DNA of 64,000 nt. Source: Phoronis australis (lineage: Eukaryota > Phoronida > Phoronidae). The stretch spans positions 39,098-103,097 of the forward strand of contig NMRA01000372.1 in NCBI GenBank assembly GCA_002633005.1, in the 5' to 3' direction. The notes below the pieces were generated by a model, which worked only from the letters and a program-made list of their open reading frames with translations, did no database searches and had not been told where the DNA came from. Shown in pieces: positions 13,601 through 22,614 of the stretch. Numbering within the stretch: position 1 is the stretch's first letter; each line of letters starts with the position of its first letter. The translations under genes and the position numbers were made by a program.

Positions 13601-16600
13601 ACTTGTATTTAAGAAAAAAGAACTGCCGGAGTTTTGGTTTTGGAATTGTACCCATTCGAAGTAGTGGACTTTAATTCGAAGGTGGCGAACCTTCGAAGTT
13701 GTGAACCTTCGGAGTCGCGAACCTTCGGAATAGTGGCATTTAACCTTGGAAATCTTTTCCAACAAGTTAGTTGCTCGAAGGAAGTCTGTGAGGATGTGCA
13801 CCATTGACCGACTATTGACAAGAGAAGTCTATCTTTATTGACCAAAGTTTTTATTGGGTCTAGACCTATTTTCCGCCAAAATGTGAACATGCTCGTTATT
13901 GTTTTCTCTGTGCAAGAAAGCACGGTTATAGTTAAATTTTGGTTTTTGGGCAACGGCGGAGGGCTGCCTATAGTTAATTTACACTCGGCTTCTCCAGAAT
14001 TTAAAATGCCGGAAACGCACACACGTGTACTCGCATGCATATTAATCCACCAATCCACAATCGAAGTGGTCACTGGATGAAAAACATACTTGTATTTGAC
14101 GAACACTTTGAATTCCAAATTTGAAAAACACCTGCCCTTTACCGTACTATGCTAGCCTCGCTGGTTCCCTGCATTCCACTAGATGGTAGCCAAAACGCAG
14201 GTATCATTAAAATTTCCACGGGAAAATTTTTTACACCGGTGTTTCTGATTAGCTAGTTGAATTTTCAACAAGTAGCGATTTACGCAAACAAACTAGCATG
14301 ACTTATGAAGGAAGTGTGAATGTGGTCTTTTGTACAGACAAATCGGTGCTTAAAATTCATGTTCAAGAAACGTTAATCTTAGAAAACTGTGGTTGCACCT
14401 TTTCGGAGTGCATGTTTCTACTGCCGCTGTCTTTTGTTTACGTTGTTGCCATGTATTCATACAGTTTGAATAACACCAGTTAAATCGGCCAGCTAACGAT
14501 GTGTTTATCACTTTATTGTACATGCATGTGCTTCAAGCACGCGGCTATTAAACATTACCGTAGAAACGAAATAATTGCTGCTATGCCACATGCATGGCAC
14601 CAGACAAGGCTAAAAATCGTTCATAGTTCTCCATTTTCTCACTTTGTCGTAAAGCTAACCAATGACTGCCGAGGTTACATCAACCAATGGCAATAGCTTG
14701 CTCTATGCCTAATACCTGCGTGTGATCTCTACATGCATGGAACCAGCGAGTATGCTGGCAAGCAATATCAGATAACAAACCTATTTTCTGCTGTTTTGTT
14801 TCTTGGTTGATTTTAAGATATTCACATCGCACTACTTTTTGGGAGTTCTCTCGCTGCTATACAGCTTAGCTATACGTATAGACATGTACTTCTAAACTCC
14901 CTTGCTGCCTTACGGCGTAACCACCACGTGTGTCCAATGCCGATGAGTAACATGAAGCCTTCTCTAATAGTTTGCACGATCCTGTCATCTTAGCAAATAC
15001 CACTCGGGCGAAGTTGGCCTGGTTCGGCCTGATGATTACGTGAATCGCTTTGAATCCGAAGCAAATTCATATTTATCACTAACTCGTCAGTTATCATTGT
15101 AGTTAGTAGTACCAGTAGCTGCAACAATTTTGTTGTTGTCCATCTGAATCCTATCTTTAGCGGATAGGCTGGGGCTGGACCTTTTCCGCGGAGGGGAGCT
15201 CGATCGAACCCCTCGACCTCCCAGGTTACAGGCCTGCCTATTTATATGGAGCGGCATAAAGTTCTCAAACAAGTACTTCTCTGCGCGTTGAAATATGCTT
15301 AATCAACTCAAAGTTTTTCTTAATCAACGCGACCGTACTTTTAGTTCTTAAAGGACCATCGTTCTGCTCTTATTCCACGCGTAGTGTTGCATAATTAACG
15401 CGTAGTTTTTCTTAATCAACGCGTAGTTTTAGTTCTTAAAAGATCATCGTTCTGCTCTTATTCAACGCGCACTTTTGTTTAATCAACGCGAAGTTTTACT
15501 TATTTAACGTAGTTCGAACCATTCCTGTTCCTAACAAAGTTAAAGGCGCCATTATTTACATGGTGACTTTATAAGAACGTGCAACAGTCTTCAAAAGGTT
15601 GCCTTGCACCCATGTACAAAATCTTTCGCCATTTTGAGATTTGAGAGCAAGGGTGTGATTAGACTATTGTGAATTGACTAAAAGTACGTGATTGTGTAAA
15701 ACTATGTGTTGATTAAGCAAAACTACGCATTGATTAAGCACATTGCAACGCGCAAAAGGTACTCGTTCAAGAACCCTTTCATTGGCGCTTCATACCTTTT
15801 GGTCAATTCTTATTAACCTATCGCAAGCTCCGCCTCCTTGCGTAATGTCGACTAACAAATAATAAGTTTTACCCAGTAGCGTGTTGTTTGTCGGGTAAAA
15901 AAGCGGCTTGGAAACGAAGGTGTGCCAATCATGCTGCGTTCTAAAGGGTCAGTTAAGCTGTCACTCAAAATGCTGGCGATAGGTCAATTTGGCGTGAACG
16001 TGATACATTTGGAAGTTCAATGTTCGTTAGGTGTCGAGTCAGCTCACAGTGACGTATAATATTGCTTGGCTGAGTCGTCACAAGGCTAGACAAAGGGCAT
16101 CCCATATGTTTAAGCTCATGCGCCGTTATCAACCATAATAATCATTCCTAGTAATTTTCATTGTTAGATTAAACACTTGATAAATAAAACAAACTTCAAA
16201 GTATGCAATTTTTGTAATTGAAAAGTTAAACTTCACCTAAATAAAATTTTATACATGCGCTCCTTGATTTTGCTCAAGTGTTTCCAATATGCGCATAATT
16301 CAGTACACAATGTACACCGTGTTAGCCCAACTGTAGATATTGCACCACTGGCCTAAATTCGAGCATTTACGGTAACTGTGAAGGCATGGAACTAAATAAT
16401 AACAATGCACAGGCGTTCACTTTAATTATGCCAATGAAAATACAAGGTTAAGCAAAGCAAAGCTCTACACAGATTAATGACCGTCTTTCCACTAAAGATA
16501 CAAAAGTATTTAAAGACATTAATGATTTCACTGCCGAAAACGCAACAATGAGATAAGCTTTGATAACTTTTTAAAGATTTTAGCTTTGAAAGTAGAACAA

Positions 16601-18059
16601 TGAAATTCGTTGTGGTTTCGAGATTTCATTACAATGCTCTCCGTTTTCGGCTAGACATTCATTGAAAACAAGGCCGGTGATTTTATCTGTAAAATAGTTA
16701 TGCAGCAATGTGCGTGGGCTGTGCGGCGTTTAGCTAGTGAGCCAACAAAATGAAGCGTGCCGGTTGCAACTACAGAGTTTAAACGTTGTCACCGCGGTGG
16801 GTTTAATGTCAGAAAAAGGCCTTACTAGCTGATAATGACGCTTTAAAATGTGAATATCCCCGATTGTGTTACGGGTGATTGTTTAAAACGTTGATGTAAG
16901 TGAAATTACGTGGACATGAATCTATTTGCGCTCTCGTCCCAGGTATTGTTAACATTTGGCCTTCTGTAAATCCCACGCCACTTACAGTTACAAAGTGTTA
17001 CAGAGTTTCGTTTATTTGCCCAAAATGGTTGCGTGAGTAAATTTACTTATGAGTACAATTTACTTATACGTGTGAAATTAAATTGACTGGAAAGAGCAAG
17101 GATGCAATAAAACCAACGCCCTTGAAAGGACCGCCATTATGAGATAAGGTACATTTAGCTTGAAAAGTGAACCATTCTTACACGTATATTGATACAGCTT
17201 AATGTTTGAAATTATAAATGAATGCACCTCGTATGTGCTTTGTTTGGTGATGCTGGTCCGCTGATGCGTTTTCGTACGACTTCTGCAAACAGTGAATCAA
17301 AGTACTTGTAACAAAGGCGGATTTACGGAGGGCGGCAGGCCCCCCTGCTGCCGCAAGCAAAACGAAACAGCAACAGCGTGAAGCGTGCGGAAATATTTAG
17401 TTCTGCAACCAGGACCAGTAGTTACCCCAGATCGCGGGGGTATCGCGTTCCCGTTTTTTCTTTAGTCCACTGATAGATTTTCTGAACAGCGGGTCCACAT
17501 CCCCGGCCCCCCAACTTTCGGCCGCCTGTGCACATACAATCGTGCTTTGTCCAATTCCCCGATGCAACGTGTTGGGCTAACCACCTTATGGTATCCTAGA
17601 TCCGCGACTGTGTGATATGCTTTTGTTAGGCCAAAGTTGCGTGATTATCAAAACTATCTTTTGACCTTATTAACTTTGTTTTGATCGACTAAAAGGTTCA
17701 AAATATTGTTTGTGGTAAATTAAATATGCCAAATTTACAAAAAGCCTCCAATAAGGCAATGTTCCTCTTTAGTGAAGCACAACAGTGATTAAATACTTGA
17801 AAGGCAAATACATGTTTCGTAGCTTCAGTAAAAGACGACAGAATACCCTTCCAAGTTGCAAGGAATGCAAATTTTAATCACGTCATTGCACGACGTACTT
17901 ACTTGGATAGTATTTTGTGACAGAATTCGTCTTCCCTGAAAGTCCCCATATCGCTGCGTCTGCTTCTTCGTCGTATTTTATAAACAAAATGAAAAGTACG
18001 AGAAACAATATTTCAAATGCGGCGAGAATCGTCGCGAACTTTCCCCTTATCCAGGCCAT
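142..18059 (-). CDS. RHBG/RHCG-like: Rh-family ammonia/ammonium transporter, copy B (5' three exons; continues beyond left edge)
   Basis: Three coding exons read on the minus strand: exon 1 18059-17903 (157 nt), exon 2 1579-1396 (184 nt), exon 3 292-142 (151 nt). Each has AG/GT boundaries and compatible phases (1, 2, 0). Exon 1 starts MAWIRGKF, then a membrane helix and the Rh motif KYDEEADA. Exon 2 holds [19 protein letters not shown], the Rh signature after the first extracellular loop. Exon 3 holds [14 protein letters not shown] and NEHIGVTY. The family forms trimeric plasma-membrane channels for NH3/NH4+ (possibly CO2). Exons 4 onward should lie left of position 142. Intron 1 is 16.3 kb and full of repeats. 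A transposon sits 174 bp upstream of the ATG. Copy A at 29801-43630 is its tandem paralog: about 79% amino-acid identity in exon 1 (41 of 52 residues counted), almost identical in exon 2. No stop or frameshift is seen, so it looks functional as far as visible. Confidence 0.9.
589..706. mobile_element. MITE-like element, GTTCAGT...GCTAGGACC family, copy 1
   Basis: The 118-bp element begins gttcagtagacgctaggacc and ends ggtcctagcgttactgaac, which are inverted copies of each other. GCTAGGACCT is repeated just inside the left end. A second copy lies at 6267-6407. No coding capacity, so probably a non-autonomous DNA transposon. It sits in intron 2 of Rh copy B, and no clear target duplication was seen. 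Confidence 0.6.
1843..1988 (+). repeat. MITE-like repeat, CAGTGGCGGATTTA family, copy 1
   Basis: About 146 bp running from cagtggtggattta to ctggatccgcccctg. The body shares tccatttggcagttcggga, ggctaatactctgccct-like and aaaatcctggatccgc segments with copies at 22387-22534, 50601-50763 (inverted) and 51361-51503. The complementary ends (CAGNGGCGGAT / ATCCGCCNCTG) suggest a short terminal-inverted-repeat element. No ORF of its own. It lies in intron 1 of Rh copy B. Confidence 0.65.
2945..4566 (+). pseudogene. Decayed non-LTR retrotransposon (LINE) reverse transcriptase
   Basis: Conceptual translation across several frames recovers RT blocks in the right order: YRDTSFLNALRKIF and ILNS near 2975-3030, ELLVEEQANFRKGY near 3058-3098, FDFTKAFDSV near 3176-3205, GVIQGC near 3340, FAGDVTIVSD near 3442 (the catalytic YADD box, first Asp replaced by Gly), then FCNKWSLS. 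A C-terminal tail resembling the LINE zinc-knuckle region lies near 4395-4440. Many stops and frameshifts interrupt it, so it is dead. The 5' part (endonuclease) is absent. The element runs straight into an (ATT)n tract, the probable 3' tail. It is in intron 1 of Rh copy B, opposite to the gene. Confidence 0.8.
4567..4720 (+). repeat. (ATT)n then (GTC/ATC)n microsatellite
   Basis: About 18 ATT triplets are followed by a mixed tract of ATC, GTC and GTG triplets to about 4720. The ATT part directly follows the LINE remnant and is probably its microsatellite-like 3' tail. Long poly-Ile and poly-Asn/Asp ORFs across it are artefacts. Confidence 0.9.
4721..6266. other. Intronic stretch without gene
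   Basis: Part of intron 1 of Rh copy B. Positions 4850-5110 are purine-rich, with loosely repeated GGGAACAT and ACATAGG words that look like a decayed minisatellite. Nothing else recognisable and no credible coding exon was found. Confidence 0.5.
6267..6407. mobile_element. MITE-like element, GTTCAGT...GCTAGGACC family, copy 2
   Basis: A 141-bp element with ends gttcagtcacaacgctagg and cctggcgttactgaac. It is an inverted-orientation relative of 589-706: both carry GCTAGGACCT near one end, a gcaagactt/aagtcttgc word inside, and CTAGGTCCTAGCG at the other end. No coding content. It lies in intron 1 of Rh copy B. Confidence 0.6.
7870..8123. mobile_element. MITE-like element with CAGGGGCCCGTTC ends
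   Basis: The 254-bp stretch starts caggggcccgttctaagaaac. Its end, reverse-complemented, reads caggcgccggttccaagaa, so the ends are imperfect inverted repeats of about 20 bp. The interior repeats TTAAGTTAAACTTAAG-like words and AAATTTAAG, giving strong secondary structure. No coding sequence. Intronic. Confidence 0.6.
8124..10859. other. Intronic stretch without recognisable gene
   Basis: No family similarity, splice-bounded exon or clear repeat was recognised in this part of intron 1 of Rh copy B. A small hairpin of the form GCCTGACC...GGTCAGGC lies near 9557-9585. The ORFs of 60-100 codons are uncompelling. Confidence 0.4.
10866..10952. repeat. Palindromic repeat of AAGTCGTACGTGTT
   Basis: The 14-mer aagtcgtacgtgtt occurs as a near-perfect inverted pair separated by two bases, then twice more as direct copies, plus a partial copy (cgcacgtgtcaagtcg) at the left. 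The core GTACGTGT/ACACGTAC can form a long hairpin. Confidence 0.75.
11777..11885. repeat. 43-bp tandem repeat (about 2.5 copies)
   Basis: Units begin TTGAGACAA at 11777, 11820 and 11863 (period 43), followed by gttggacg.rtacgtcaccc and tgctgcgag. The third copy is truncated. It accounts for the 3' part of a 160-codon ORF that I do not regard as a gene. Confidence 0.8.
13395..13625 (+). repeat. tRNA-derived SINE-like repeat, copy 1
   Basis: The head has a box-A-like tggctcaatgg and a box-B-like gggttcgaatac about 60 bp later. The body shares gtgaat, agaacctggat.taac and ctgtgcttata-type segments with 47037-47255. The shared head plus shared non-tRNA body indicates a SINE rather than a tRNA gene. 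It is intronic in Rh copy B. Confidence 0.6.
13653..13738. repeat. 16-bp minisatellite
   Basis: About five diverged units of the type CCTTCGAAGTNGNGAA in tandem (aattcgaaggtggcgaa, ccttcgaagttgtgaa, ccttcggagtcgcgaa and so on). Two long minus-strand ORFs cross it but have no recognisable content. Confidence 0.7.
14157..14750 (+). mobile_element. Non-autonomous MULE-like DNA transposon, copy 1
   Basis: A 594-bp element with ends ctcgctggttccctgc and gcatggaaccagcgag. It is flanked by a 9-bp target duplication, tatgctagc (14148-14156) and tatgctggc (14751-14759), one mismatch. The internal sequence matches 18233-18773 in opposite orientation, for example the segments tgcttcaagcacgcggctattaaac and tgactgccgaggttacatc. 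A 9-bp duplication is typical of the Mutator superfamily. No transposase is encoded. Confidence 0.8.
15261..15774. mobile_element. Foldback-type element with TTAATCAACGCG subrepeats
   Basis: The left end runs gttctcaaacaagtac, then gcgcgttgaaatatgc. The right end, reverse-complemented, runs gttcttgaacgagtac, then gcgcgttgcaatgtgc. Just inside both ends is a subrepeat TTAATCAACGCGTAGTTTT, present about five times on the left and at least twice (inverted) on the right. At about 514 bp with no ORF it fits a non-autonomous element with long inverted arms. Confidence 0.7.
15821..15962 (+). repeat. 150-bp dispersed repeat, copy 1
   Basis: The sequence from cctatcgcaagctccgcctc to atgctgcgttct is closely matched, in reverse complement, by 28272-28421. 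Shared stretches include cgtgttgtttgtcgggtaaa, gcggcttggaaa and gaaggtgtgccaa. No terminal inverted repeats or coding frame were recognised. Confidence 0.7.
15963..17902. other. Intronic stretch before Rh copy B exon 1
   Basis: AT-rich intron 1 sequence. Positions 17313-17535 look like a diverged relative of the CAGTGGCGGATTTA repeats (ggcggatttacggagggcgg at the left, ggccccccaac and gccgcctgtg at the right). No coding exon was seen. Confidence 0.4.
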
Positions 18060-18232
18060 AATTAAGATGCGGACGGGAATCGACGAAAGTTTTTTCCAAA
18101 GCCACCGAAGTACGCAGGTGCTAAATACTGACTATTTTTGTTTAAACCGCACAAGGAAGAGTATGCTGAATCCGAATTCCAAACACAATACTTCTGATAT
18201 CCGAAAGGGGCGCTCCACAACACGTATGTTAT

Positions 18233-18773
18233 CTCGCTGGTTCCCTGCGTGCTTAGCCCAGTCAGCACGCAGGTATCACGCAGTGGCACGCGCTTCAGCA
18301 TTCGTCGATGTAACCTCGGCAGTCATTGGTTAGCTTTACAACACCGTGAAAAAATGGCGGACTGTGAACGATTTTTAGCCTTGTCATGCAAGTGGCGTCG
18401 CAGCAACTATTTCGTTTCTGCAGTGATGTTTAATAGCCGCGTGCTTGAAGCACATGCATGTAAAATAAACTCATATCTAGCACATTTAACTGGTGTGTTA
18501 TTCATACTGTATGAATACAGGACACTATCGTAAACAAAAGAAATTGACAGTAGAAAGATGTATTCCGAAAAGGCGCAATCACAATTTCTGAGCTTCACAT
18601 TTCCCATTTGTCTGTACAACACATTTACACTTTAGTCCATCAGTCATGCCAGTTGAGAATTCGAGTAGCCAATCAGAAACGCCGGGGTAAAAAATTTCCC
18701 GAGGAAAATTAAGTGATACCTGCGTGCTGGCGCGGCTACCGTCCCACCTAGCGGCACGCAGGGAACCAGCGAG
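18233..18773 (-). mobile_element. Non-autonomous MULE-like DNA transposon, copy 2, in the promoter-proximal region of Rh copy B
   Basis: A 541-bp element with ends ctcgctggttccctgcgtgc and gcacgcagggaaccagcgag, flanked by a perfect 9-bp target duplication gtatgttat (18224-18232 and 18774-18782). It is in reverse orientation to the copy at 14157-14750. Its left edge is 174 bp upstream of the Rh copy B start codon, so it may overlap the promoter or 5' UTR. No ORF of transposase type. Confidence 0.85.
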
Positions 18774-18782
18774 GTATGTTAT

Positions 18783-21700
18783 TCGCATATATACATACGG
18801 TAACTCTGAACCATGGAAATGTAGAACTGGAATGCCAACTTCGATTTTAATGCACATATAACAGTGCTGCTCAGGAATCGAATTAACATTACATCAGGGC
18901 AACAGGTGTCACGTGATGAATACCTTGCCGGTAGGCGGTTGAAACAACACAATTCGATTTGAATATAATAACGAGTATATATTGATTAAACGTTTAATAA
19001 ATTTCCTCAAATAAATTGTTTAAATTCACAAAGAACGTTATTCTGATCAGTCTGTGATAACGTTTTCCCTTTCTTGGCTTCGTCCTTGGATCTAGTGTTA
19101 CATTTGTTGTCTGTGACGAATTTCCTTTCTCTTGATCATGCGATCCAGTGCTCCAAGCAGTCTTCATAGACTTGATGAAATGCTTCGAAACAATCATCAA
19201 GTTCACTCCGTCGAATATCTTACATGTTAACATGAGTTCAGACCATCGAAGTCTAGATACAATACATCCCCTTGAAATCCAGTCCCTAGAATTTCTGCTA
19301 CAATGTATCAGATTGAAATTCAATCCATCGAATTTCTATTACCTGTGATATTTTTTAGCAAACCAGTAGCATCTCTTCAAGAATATCTGCGATATCTCTG
19401 TAGCAAGCTGGTTTCCTCTCGTCAAGAAATATACCTTCTTGAGTAGCTAACAGAATACTTATACTCAAAAAGAATACATGTGGGCGAGTTAGATCAAAAC
19501 ATAAAACCCAAAAATTTCTTCCAAATGCTACTCATAGTTCCAAAACAATTCTCGGAGCAAAATCGTTGGATTCCAACTATGAACCAAACTATCGCCAAAT
19601 ATGGTCACGGGCAGACAAAGCTTTAAGTAATTTCTAATGAATAATATGGCTATTGTTGTTGTCAAAAATGACTCGCCCCAAAGTTGACCAATTCCGGTGA
19701 ATTTAAAGTTACATAACTATGCATTAACATAAACACATGGTCAAGGGCAAATATGCTGCTTCATGTCCTATGCACTCATATCAGGAAACAAATTTCAGTA
19801 CACAGCCAATACATTTAATTAATTACATAACAACCACTATATACTTGATTAATGCTTCTCATACAATATTGTTCTCATCTACATAGTTAAACCAAGTTGT
19901 AATGTATCTGTATAATACTAATGATATCAATATTAAATAAATGACATGTTCATCCTACATAAAAGCTTCCCGTAACACATAACAGGAATGAATTATAGGA
20001 AAAACAGAAACTAGTTATAATATATACACGCATAAACACACACACGCACGCACGCACGCACGCACGCACACATACGCTAAGATGCACAAATGAACTCGCG
20101 AATATCTACATAACACACCTGTTCATAACGTCTAAACTTTTCATTTAAAATAGCAGAACAGTCGGAACCCAAATGTTGCTCGTTTCCGTAAAATTCTGTA
20201 ACAGGATTATAAAACCCAAAGAATGGTTTATTTAAACACTCCTATCAAATAGTTTGACAGGTTGTCGAAAGTGGCTCTAAGATTGGAGCTAAAAGGACAT
20301 CAGAGACCAGACTATACCCGCATCCAGCCTGGTGACGGGTCGCTGCCTATAGGGAATGGCCTGTGTAATATTGACGAGTTTGGTGATTAATTTTGTCGAC
20401 CGAAAAATCGTTGGTTGTCTGAAAACGTGACCCAACAGTCTCGCTTGATGAACAAAAACGACAAATGAAAACGAAGCAATGAAATTAGGCTTGATTTGAT
20501 AACTACTATACTACACCAAAACTTGAGCAGCGGAATTCACAGCGCGAACTCACGCCGTCAGTCCCGTAAAATCTCGAGGTCGGATGCTCTAACACAAGAA
20601 TGCACGGTTACTTGCAGTAGTTGGCATGCTATGTCTATCTGGAGTTCTATGCTCTCTAAATATATTTTAAGAAATGTGGATTTTGCAAAAATATTAAATT
20701 TCAGACGTTGTTAACGTAGAACCACATTGAATACCAATCCGGCTGCATCATGTGGTGATTATTCCACGATTTGGGGAACTCTGGGAAAATGAAAAACAAA
20801 GTCGGAACGTACAGGCCGTATTCAAATCTAATAAGACTAACGGAATATGAGGCGAGAACCAAAAAGTCGCATGAATTCTGAAACGTGTGGAAAAATAAAG
20901 CCGAACTCAGAAAGAACGTGTCATGCGAAGCACCGTGAAATCAAAAGAAACGATTTTAACTGAATAAAAGGATATGTTCTGAAAGTACAAAGCCCATAGG
21001 TTTTTAAAATTTTTCCTAATCAGGAAATAATTAGGTAACGTGAATACGTATTTAAAGTAAAGTTTAGCAAAAAAAACAATGCTATCAATAACACGATAAA
21101 AGTTTATTCACACACATAATCAAGATGAGATTTAAATATCGCATTTACAGTTTTCTTAAAATATTATTAATTTTAGTTTTATGCAACTTCCAAGTTTTTT
21201 CATGAAAATCATAAAAATCCTACCGATGCCAAAGCGTGTGCAAAGCATAGTGTGTGAGTTTCATACAAATCCAACCAGTGTTTCTGAGATATGATGTTCC
21301 AAAATCAGCCAAATTTGTGCTCGACACATCAAAAGAGTACGATCTGGGAATCACAGCTATTATTTGAGGCAAGAACGGTGGGTGTTCATTTTGAGTCTGT
21401 CATACGGCGATTCAGGTCGTGGAATATAAAGCCAAGTGTCCAGATGCGGCTCATACATTATACAACCACATTGCCTTGCTTCGTCCATCGTCAACACACG
21501 GTGCGCTGCAAAACAACGTATCCTACTGATGACAAAATGATTTCCCGCTTCGATACTCAAAGAGCGCAGCTACACGATTTTAAAACACGTTTCAAACACT
21601 AATCCCAAAACACATAATTATGAAACAACACAATAGCATCCTTTGACACAAAACACAAAAAGATTCCAAAATGACACACACTTCGCTTGAAGCAGAACAC

Positions 21701-22386
21701 ATCTGAAACCGTATCAGTTTCCAATTGGCACAAACGTAAGTTCTTAAGTTATAAATGTTTTCTAACAGAACAGGAGGCCACTTCACCTACAAACCAAGGT
21801 CTCTGCGTATTAACAAATTCCGTTTGCGAACTTGTGAACCCATTTATTGGCATTTTTTCTAAATTCCCGTCCATGACCCTATATGCATACGCCTTTTCGC
21901 TTTGACCAGTCATTTTTTGGAAAAAGTAGACATTTTGATTTCTGACCCAGATTAGTTAGCGTCCTATGCTGCGATTCCCTTCCATACTTGTGTCCACCCT
22001 CGGCAGGTGTCGCGCTCTCTCATCTTGGTACCTTCTTAAAGCTTCCACACAACCTGCGTTCCGTCAAAGAAACGAACTTTTAATTTACACTTCGCCAGGC
22101 GACGTGAAACTGATCTGAATTTGTTGCGTTCTTTGTTGAGAAGTGACTTTTTGCTCGGTGTTGCTCAAGACAATCATGTTGAGCCTAGCTCTAAACAGTA
22201 AGGAGTTGTCAGTTCTTTCGTTGCCCCAAAAGCACTCCTAGTTTTGTAAAAAAAACACAGTGCGACCAATTTCTTATCTGTAAGTAGAATAAAGCAAAAG
22301 TCGCTTTTTTCTGAATGAAGGCAGGTTTATAGGAAACCCATTAAAGAAATCCGCAACATGTAGAAACCCAACACCAGCAGTGATTA
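18783..22386. other. AT-rich intergenic stretch
   Basis: Lies upstream of Rh copy B. It contains a short (CA)n(CGCA)n microsatellite at about 20037-20075. No exon with family similarity was recognised. The ORFs up to about 110 codons show no motif. Confidence 0.45.
20037..20075. repeat. (CACG)n/(CA)n microsatellite
   Basis: acacacacgcacg followed by about six GCAC units. Confidence 0.85.
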
Positions 22387-22534
22387 CAGTGACGGGTTTA
22401 NACGAGGCTTTGGTCCTCCTAAAATTCTCCCATATTCTATTTGGCACTTCGGGGGTGCGAATGTCCGACACGCAAAATCCTGGCTAATACTCTGCCCTGT
22501 CGCCTCCCAACTCAAAATCCGGGATCCGCTTCTG
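22387..22534 (+). repeat. MITE-like repeat, CAGTGGCGGATTTA family, copy 2
   Basis: Runs from cagtgacgggttta to ggatccgcttctg, with an assembly n at 22401. The body tcctaaaattctccca, ttggcacttcggg and aaaatcctggctaatac matches the copy at 51361-51503 closely. It lies about 80 bp left of the foldback-like element. Confidence 0.65.
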
Positions 22535-22614
22535 GATTACTCTCCGCCTCGAATTAATTTCTATGACCACCAGTCATCGCGTGAGCCCGCATAACAACTG
22601 GCAGACGCACTTAG

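Noticed and set aside
13325-14118. Overlapping 159- and 169-codon minus-strand ORFs
   Set aside because: They cross a SINE-like repeat and a 16-bp minisatellite and have no recognisable motif.
15170-15265. Minus-strand ggggttcgatcg resembling a tRNA box B
   Set aside because: No matching box A or acceptor stem and no related copy found in the window.
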